From assembly GCA_017430235.1 (NCBI GenBank), contig JAFRNH010000085.1, positions 1 to 36,642 on the forward strand: DNA of 36,642 bases, read 5' to 3'. This document shows, piece by piece, positions 31,867-36,642 of this stretch (position 1 is its first letter; the number at the start of each line of letters is the position of its first letter). The position numbers were made by a program, and so were the translations under genes. Source of the stretch: Paludibacteraceae bacterium (GTDB lineage: Bacteria > Bacteroidota > Bacteroidia > Bacteroidales > Paludibacteraceae). A model generated the notes under the pieces. That model made no database searches, had not been told where the DNA came from, and worked only from the letters and a program-made list of their open reading frames with translations.

Positions 31867-32934
31867 ATGGAAAGTGATCTTCTAATTCAACGATTACAGA
31901 AAGAAGCTGGTTTCGTTTTATACCGATTACCTGGTACGAAAACGATTCGAGGTGTCATAGACTCTACCCCCAAACAATTCAACAGGTTGCAAGATCTACA
32001 GGGCATTTCCAACGTCTTCCTATTTGCACCCTTCATCATTGGTAGTCATCCTATTTTGGCCTTTTCATCCAATGAAACTGTGGAATGCGAACTTGATGAC
32101 CTCACTTCTCTCTCTCCTTCACAGTCATTGAACACTACGAATCATCCAACTGAGAGTTATTGCAAAGCATTTGATATTTTTCACCAAGAGACTGTCAATG
32201 GTCATTTTCAAAAGATTGTTTTAGCTCGTTCCAAAACGCTTTCCACCCAGACAGATACTTTCCAACTCTTTTTGGATGCTTGTCGATACTATCCCGACAC
32301 GATGGTATACCTTCTTCACACTCCAACGTCTGGCACATGGATAGGCGCCACCCCCGAAGTATTGTTAGAAGGCAACTGCATTCAAATGCACTCAGTAGCA
32401 CTGGCAGGCACCATGCGATGCAACGGAGAATCACCCAAGCTCTCCAACTGGTCGGACAAAGACAAAGATGAGCAACGCATCGTTGCCGACTATATCAGAG
32501 ACTGTGTACGAGCCGTGGGCGAACTGAAAGATGAATGGGGTCCTTACTCCTATCAAACCGCCCATTTGGCACATCTGAAAAGCGACATCTATTTTCGACT
32601 CGACCCTGATAAAATGCCCGAACTACTCTCCATGCTTCACCCGACACCTGCCGTGTGTGGCATTCCGAAGAGAGAATCATTACAGTGCATCATCCATCAC
32701 GAGGAGGAAGATCGTTCTTACTATGCAGGATTCCTTGGTTGGTACAATCCTAACGGGGATTCTCAATTATACGTCAATCTTCGTTGTCTACATCAATATG
32801 ATGACGCTCACATCAAGCTATATGCCGGAGGAGGCATTCTACCCTCTTCCACTTTAGAGGGCGAATGGATGGAGACAGAGAACAAGATGCAAACCTTACT
32901 TTATTTACCATCCATGAACTTAACGGGTATATAG
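31867..32934 (+). CDS. menF: Isochorismate synthase
   Basis: The 355-residue product belongs to the chorismate-using enzymes and converts chorismate to isochorismate, the first dedicated step to menaquinone. Seen: QKIVLARSKTL around residue 118, then GTWIGATPEVLLE, VALAGTMRCNG, HLKSDIYFRLDP, the HPTPAVCGIPK motif and a C-terminal LYAGGGILPSSTLEGEWMET. These are family motifs that carry the Mg and substrate-binding Glu and Lys residues. It is a little short compared with enterobacterial MenF (about 430), mainly at the N-terminus, which is usual in Bacteroidetes. menD starts 2 bases after its stop. Confidence 0.93.
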   Translation: MESDLLIQRLQKEAGFVLYRLPGTKTIRGVIDSTPKQFNRLQDLQGISNVFLFAPFIIGSHPILAFSSNETVECELDDLTSLSPSQSLNTTNHPTESYCKAFDIFHQETVNGHFQKIVLARSKTLSTQTDTFQLFLDACRYYPDTMVYLLHTPTSGTWIGATPEVLLEGNCIQMHSVALAGTMRCNGESPKLSNWSDKDKDEQRIVADYIRDCVRAVGELKDEWGPYSYQTAHLAHLKSDIYFRLDPDKMPELLSMLHPTPAVCGIPKRESLQCIIHHEEEDRSYYAGFLGWYNPNGDSQLYVNLRCLHQYDDAHIKLYAGGGILPSSTLEGEWMETENKMQTLLYLPSMNLTGI

Positions 32935-32936
32935 CC

Positions 32937-34559
32937 ATGTATTCAAACAAAAGAAACATACTGCAACTACTCTCTCTGATGGAGCAACATCAGATCACTA
33001 ATATTGTCATCTCGCCAGGGTCTCGCAACATGCCATTAGCTGTATCGTTTGCCAGACACCCCAAGTTTCATTGTCATCCAGTGACAGACGAACGCAGTGC
33101 CGGTTTCTACGCCATCGGTCTCGCTATCAGTCTACACAAACCTGTAGCGGTATGCGTCACATCAGGTTCCGCCCTGCTGAATCTGGCTTCCGCTGTTTCC
33201 GAAGCGTACTATCAACGAGTTCCTTTGCTGGTTATATCAGCAGATAGACCTCAAGCTTGGATTGGACAGATGGATGGACAGACATTGCCTCAAACAGGCG
33301 TGTTTGGTACCCTGATAAAAAAGGAAGTCACACTTCCCGAACCTCAAAATGAAACCGATGCCTGGTATTGCAATAGAATCATCAACGAGGCTCTCTTAGC
33401 CTTGCAACATCATACCGACGGTCCCGTACACATCAACGTGCCTATTACAGAGCCATTCTTCGAATGCTCCACGCCAACAGTGCCTACGGAACGTGTCATC
33501 CGAAGGAATCATCCCTATACTGAAATCTGGCTTGATGCACAAAAGCCAATCATTATCGTAGGGCAACTCACTCGTACAGAAGCACAAGAGATTCAAACTC
33601 TTCTGGCTCAACTGCAGTGTCCCATACTCTACGAACATCTTGCCAACCTAACGGCAGACTCAAATTTCATTTATAACACCGATAGCCTACTCAACGGTGA
33701 TGAGAACGAATCTCTTCAGCCAGACTTAGTAGTCTACATGGGTGGACACATCGTATCCAAACGACTCAAGCATTGGATTCGTCGCATTCAACCCACTCAC
33801 TGCTGGCGAGTTGATCCTTCAGGAGAATGCACAGACACCTTCCAATGTCTGACAAACATCATAGAGAAAGACAACCGTTCATTCCTGCTCTCCCTAAATA
33901 GTAAAAAGGAGAACAACAGCTATCTAACGCAATGGCAAACAGCGAGTCGACAAAAGGAGACTTCGCTTTCCAAGATAGAGTTCACTTATTCCTCCCTATC
34001 CATTGTACAACAGGTTATGGGACGTATTCCTGAGCATTCAGCCTTACTGCTTGCTAACAGCAGTATGGTGCGATATGCACAACTCTTTCCGCTATCTGCC
34101 AAAGATGTGATTGTATCCTGCAATCGAGGTATCAATGGCATAGACGGTTCTCTCTCAGCTGCCGTCGGATTTGCTTCGGCACAACCCGACAGAACCTGCT
34201 TCCTGCTCATTGGCGACCTGAGTTTCTTCTACGACATGAACGGATTATGGAACACAGAACTGCCCCAAAACCTTAGGATCATTCTTATCAATAATCATGG
34301 AGGTGAAATATTCAGAGTGCTTCCTGGATTAGGCAAAAACAGCGAATGTGAACAATTTGTCATGGCTCAACACCATGTAGAGGCACAAGGATGGATCGAA
34401 TCCATTCACGCCACCTACCTACAAGCCAATGATGCAGATTCGTGCAAGAAAAGTCTCAACGACCTCTTCTCAACCCATCATCAATTAATGGTTGCAGAGT
34501 TTCTCACTGACCCTGTTGTTGACGAACAAAACTATTCATTCATACAGAAATCAAACTAA
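32937..34559 (+). CDS. menD: SEPHCHC synthase (MenD)
   Basis: The chosen ATG at 32937 gives 540 residues beginning [20 protein letters not shown]; an in-frame upstream extension overlaps menF and is unlikely. The enzyme joins isochorismate to 2-oxoglutarate using thiamine diphosphate and Mg. Seen: the N-terminal [16 protein letters not shown], the TPP glutamate region [27 protein letters not shown], and the cofactor-binding stretch [17 protein letters not shown] with [15 protein letters not shown]. The internal [13 protein letters not shown] is also typical. It follows menF by 2 bases and precedes menB by 8 bases. Confidence 0.95.
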   Translation: MYSNKRNILQLLSLMEQHQITNIVISPGSRNMPLAVSFARHPKFHCHPVTDERSAGFYAIGLAISLHKPVAVCVTSGSALLNLASAVSEAYYQRVPLLVISADRPQAWIGQMDGQTLPQTGVFGTLIKKEVTLPEPQNETDAWYCNRIINEALLALQHHTDGPVHINVPITEPFFECSTPTVPTERVIRRNHPYTEIWLDAQKPIIIVGQLTRTEAQEIQTLLAQLQCPILYEHLANLTADSNFIYNTDSLLNGDENESLQPDLVVYMGGHIVSKRLKHWIRRIQPTHCWRVDPSGECTDTFQCLTNIIEKDNRSFLLSLNSKKENNSYLTQWQTASRQKETSLSKIEFTYSSLSIVQQVMGRIPEHSALLLANSSMVRYAQLFPLSAKDVIVSCNRGINGIDGSLSAAVGFASAQPDRTCFLLIGDLSFFYDMNGLWNTELPQNLRIILINNHGGEIFRVLPGLGKNSECEQFVMAQHHVEAQGWIESIHATYLQANDADSCKKSLNDLFSTHHQLMVAEFLTDPVVDEQNYSFIQKSN

Positions 34560-34567
34560 ATCATAAT

Positions 34568-35389
34568 ATGGCACAAAGAGAATGGAAAACATTAAAAGAA
34601 TACAAAGAGATTCTTTTTGATTGGTATAATGGCATTGCCCGTATCACCATCAACCGAGAGAGATACCGCAATGCTTTCACTCCCACCACAACGGCAGAGA
34701 TGAGCGACGCACTCAATTATTGTCGCGAATCACAAGACATTTGCGTAGTGGTCTTCACTGGTGCTGGCGACAAAGCGTTCTGCAGTGGTGGCGATATGCA
34801 TGTGAAGGGTCGTGGTGGTTATATAGACGAAGAAGGAAAGCCAAGGCTCTCTGTCCTTGACGTACAAAAGCAGATACGTTCGCTACCCAAACCCGTCATT
34901 GCAGCTGTAAATGGTTATGCGATTGGCGGAGGTCATGTATTGCACGTTGTTTGTGACCTATCCATTGCCTCCGAGAATGCCATATTTGGACAGACCGGAC
35001 CAAAAGTAGGTAGTTTTGATGCTGGTTTCGGTTCCTCCTATTTAGCCCGAATCGTGGGTCAGAAGAAAGCGCGAGAAATCTGGTTTCTCTGCAGACAATA
35101 TACAGCACAAGAGGCTCTTGACATGGGACTTATCAACAAAATCGTACCATTGGATAAGTTGGAAGACGAATATGTAGCATGGGCTGAAAAGATGATGGAG
35201 TACTCTCCACTTGCACTTAGAATGATTAAGCGTGGACTCAATGCCGAACTTGACGGACAAGCCGGCATACAAGAGTTTGCAGGCGATATGACCATGCTCT
35301 ATTATTGTCTGGATGAAGCACAAGAGGGAGGAAAAGCCTTCTTGGAAAAACGGAAACCTGATTTTCAAAAATATCCTAAATTTCCATAA
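34568..35389 (+). CDS. menB: 1,4-Dihydroxy-2-naphthoyl-CoA synthase
   Basis: The 273-residue crotonase-fold enzyme closes the ring of o-succinylbenzoyl-CoA. Seen: [15 protein letters not shown], the oxyanion-hole loop [12 protein letters not shown] (about 70-81), [19 protein letters not shown], and [20 protein letters not shown], which is specific to MenB within the crotonases. The C-terminal [16 protein letters not shown] is the usual end. In the pathway MenB acts after MenC and MenE, but in this operon it precedes them. Length is normal. It lies 8 bases after menD and 3 bases before menC. Confidence 0.97.
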   Translation: MAQREWKTLKEYKEILFDWYNGIARITINRERYRNAFTPTTTAEMSDALNYCRESQDICVVVFTGAGDKAFCSGGDMHVKGRGGYIDEEGKPRLSVLDVQKQIRSLPKPVIAAVNGYAIGGGHVLHVVCDLSIASENAIFGQTGPKVGSFDAGFGSSYLARIVGQKKAREIWFLCRQYTAQEALDMGLINKIVPLDKLEDEYVAWAEKMMEYSPLALRMIKRGLNAELDGQAGIQEFAGDMTMLYYCLDEAQEGGKAFLEKRKPDFQKYPKFP

Positions 35390-35392
35390 CGG

Positions 35393-36451
35393 ATGATGAA
35401 GATCGACATATATCCCTATACACTTCACTTTAAGCAACCTGCAGGCACCTCTCGAGGGGTCTACACCGAGCACAAAGTGTGGTTTCTCCGTCTAACCGAC
35501 AGTCGGTTTCCCGACCGATGTGGCTGGGGCGAAGTGGCTCCACTGCCCCAACTCAGTTGCGACGACGTACCCGATTTTGAATCGATATTGACCGACACTT
35601 GTCATCGGTTTCAATCAGAGATCGATTATGAGAAGCTACGTAACTACCCCTCTATCCTATTTGGATTGGAATGTGCCCTCGACGACCTCCGTGCAGACAA
35701 ACGACCACTCTACGACACTCCATTCTGCAAAGGAGAAGAGAGCATCACAATCAACGGCTTGATATGGATGGGCTCTTACGAAGAAATGCGGGTGAGAATC
35801 AAAGAGAAACTAGCTGCTGGCTTTCACTGCATCAAAGTGAAAATCGGGGCTATCGACTTCGAAAAAGAATATGCTCTGTTACAACAGATCCGACAAGAGT
35901 TCTCTCCCAACGAGATCACATTACGGGTTGATGCCAATGGTGGATTCACACCGCAAGAAGCCCTCAATAAGCTAGAGCGATTGGCCAAACTGGACATTCA
36001 CTCCATCGAGCAACCCATAAAGGCTGGACAGATCGATGAGATGGCAAAGCTCTGTCAGGAGACTCCCCTTCCCATTGCCTTAGACGAAGAACTGATTGGG
36101 GTAAACGACCCAATGAAGAAGGCTGAGTTGTTGGACAGAATTCATCCACAGTACATCATCATCAAGCCATCCCTTCACGGAGGCAAAATGGGCGGTGAGG
36201 AATGGATACATCTTGCACAAGAAAGAAAGATGGGCTACTGGATCACCTCTGCGTTGGAATCCAATATCGGACTGATGCACATCGCACAATGGGCATCTAC
36301 CTTTTCGATATCTATTCCACAAGGGTTAGGAACCGGCGGACTATACACCAACAATATTGAGACTCCACTGGAATTGGTTGGAGAGAAACTATGGTACAGA
36401 CCAGACAATGACTTTACAAGATTTCCTCAAGAATTGGAGAAGCGATTCTGA
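35393..36451 (+). CDS. menC: o-Succinylbenzoate synthase
   Basis: The 352-residue product is an enolase-superfamily enzyme that dehydrates SHCHC to o-succinylbenzoate. Seen: CIKVKIGAIDFEKE with the catalytic Lys150, RVDANGGF (Asp180), HSIEQPI (Glu206), ALDEELIG (Asp231), and IIKPSLHGG with Lys258. The three acids bind Mg. The start can be either Met of the MMKIDIY start; both are in frame. The 3' 44 bases overlap the start of menE. All active-site residues are present. Confidence 0.95.
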   Translation: MMKIDIYPYTLHFKQPAGTSRGVYTEHKVWFLRLTDSRFPDRCGWGEVAPLPQLSCDDVPDFESILTDTCHRFQSEIDYEKLRNYPSILFGLECALDDLRADKRPLYDTPFCKGEESITINGLIWMGSYEEMRVRIKEKLAAGFHCIKVKIGAIDFEKEYALLQQIRQEFSPNEITLRVDANGGFTPQEALNKLERLAKLDIHSIEQPIKAGQIDEMAKLCQETPLPIALDEELIGVNDPMKKAELLDRIHPQYIIIKPSLHGGKMGGEEWIHLAQERKMGYWITSALESNIGLMHIAQWASTFSISIPQGLGTGGLYTNNIETPLELVGEKLWYRPDNDFTRFPQELEKRF

Positions 36452-36642
36452 CACAATCAGTGTTCAGTCGTCTGGCTCCACTGGAACACCCAAAGTGCTT
36501 CAGGTGGAGAAGAAACGTATGCTGGCAAGTGCCAAGATGACATGCGACTTCCTAGACATACAACCTGGAGAGAAAGCACTTTTATGCATGTCTCTCGATC
36601 ACATTGGAGCCCAGATGATGGTGGTTCGATCCATAGAGCGGA
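36408..36642 (+). CDS. menE: o-Succinylbenzoate-CoA ligase, N-terminal part (3' end outside window)
   Basis: The ATG at 36408 lies inside menC in another frame, overlapping it by 44 bases; 78 codons are visible before the window ends. The product starts MTLQDFLKNWRSDSDTISVQ and contains the adenylating-enzyme phosphate loop SSGSTGTPKVLQV, followed by LCMSLDHIGAQMMVV. It should ligate CoA to o-succinylbenzoate with ATP. Bacteroidetes MenE lacks the long N-terminal subdomain of other acyl-CoA ligases, which fits the phosphate loop being only about 20 residues from the start. The overlap suggests translational coupling to menC. Confidence 0.88.
   Translation, partial: MTLQDFLKNWRSDSDTISVQSSGSTGTPKVLQVEKKRMLASAKMTCDFLDIQPGEKALLCMSLDHIGAQMMVVRSIER

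Noticed and set aside
32865-32936. Upstream extension of menD into menF
   Set aside because: MenD proteins begin near the MYSNKRN segment; the extension is out-of-frame menF sequence.

Overview
The window looks like a chromosomal segment of an AT-rich member of the Bacteroidales. The evidence is: repeated promoters of the Bacteroidetes type (TTTG, about 20 bases, then TAnnTTTG); many short lipoproteins; two secreted proteases with type IX secretion (T9SS) sorting tails; a gingipain-like C25 protease; the Ask-NspC polyamine pair; and a menF-menD-menB-menC-menE menaquinone operon. The genus cannot be fixed from the sequence alone.

Layout. 1-6.8 kb is mostly core: the 5' part of a glycogen synthase gene (minus), panC-panD (plus), a lipoprotein, tRNA-Gly(GCC) and tRNA-Leu(GAG) (minus) behind a good promoter with odd tRNA fragments in the leader, then the minus-strand ask-nspC operon and an exported protein of unknown function. 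7.0-8.7 kb holds a lipoprotein serine hydrolase followed by a fragment of a TonB-domain gene.

8.7-17.7 kb is an accessory island. It contains a decayed dinD-like gene, an orphan CdiA-type nuclease gene with a structured leader, a likely small RNA on the opposite strand sharing that gene's terminator, a short ORF, a zinc-ribbon microprotein, and a two-gene McrBC-type system. The first McrBC-type protein is MrcB_N + EVE-like + AAA+; the second is DUF2357 + PD-(D/E)xK + an extra C-terminal domain. A DUF4143 ATPase with a duplicated leader and a truncated zinc-ribbon/RhuM gene follow. TonB-domain paralogues lie on both sides: a fragment on the left and two intact tandem copies on the right (17.7-18.9 kb).

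19-27.7 kb is a cell-surface region: two small lipoproteins, an M64 metallopeptidase with a T9SS tail, two tandem GLUG-repeat lipoproteins, a coiled-coil/fibre-like secreted protein and, 7 bases after it, a C25 cysteine protease with a T9SS tail. tRNA-Leu(CAA), a small membrane protein, a hexapeptide acyltransferase and a PcrA/UvrD helicase follow.

31.8 kb to the end is the menaquinone operon, in which menF, menD, menB and menC are almost contiguous and menE starts inside menC and runs off the window.

The best candidates for undescribed biology are the small RNA convergent with the orphan nuclease gene, the repeated promoter/leader shared by two accessory genes, the McrBC-type operon with its zinc-ribbon neighbour, and the tRNA-Gly half-copies inside the tRNA transcript.
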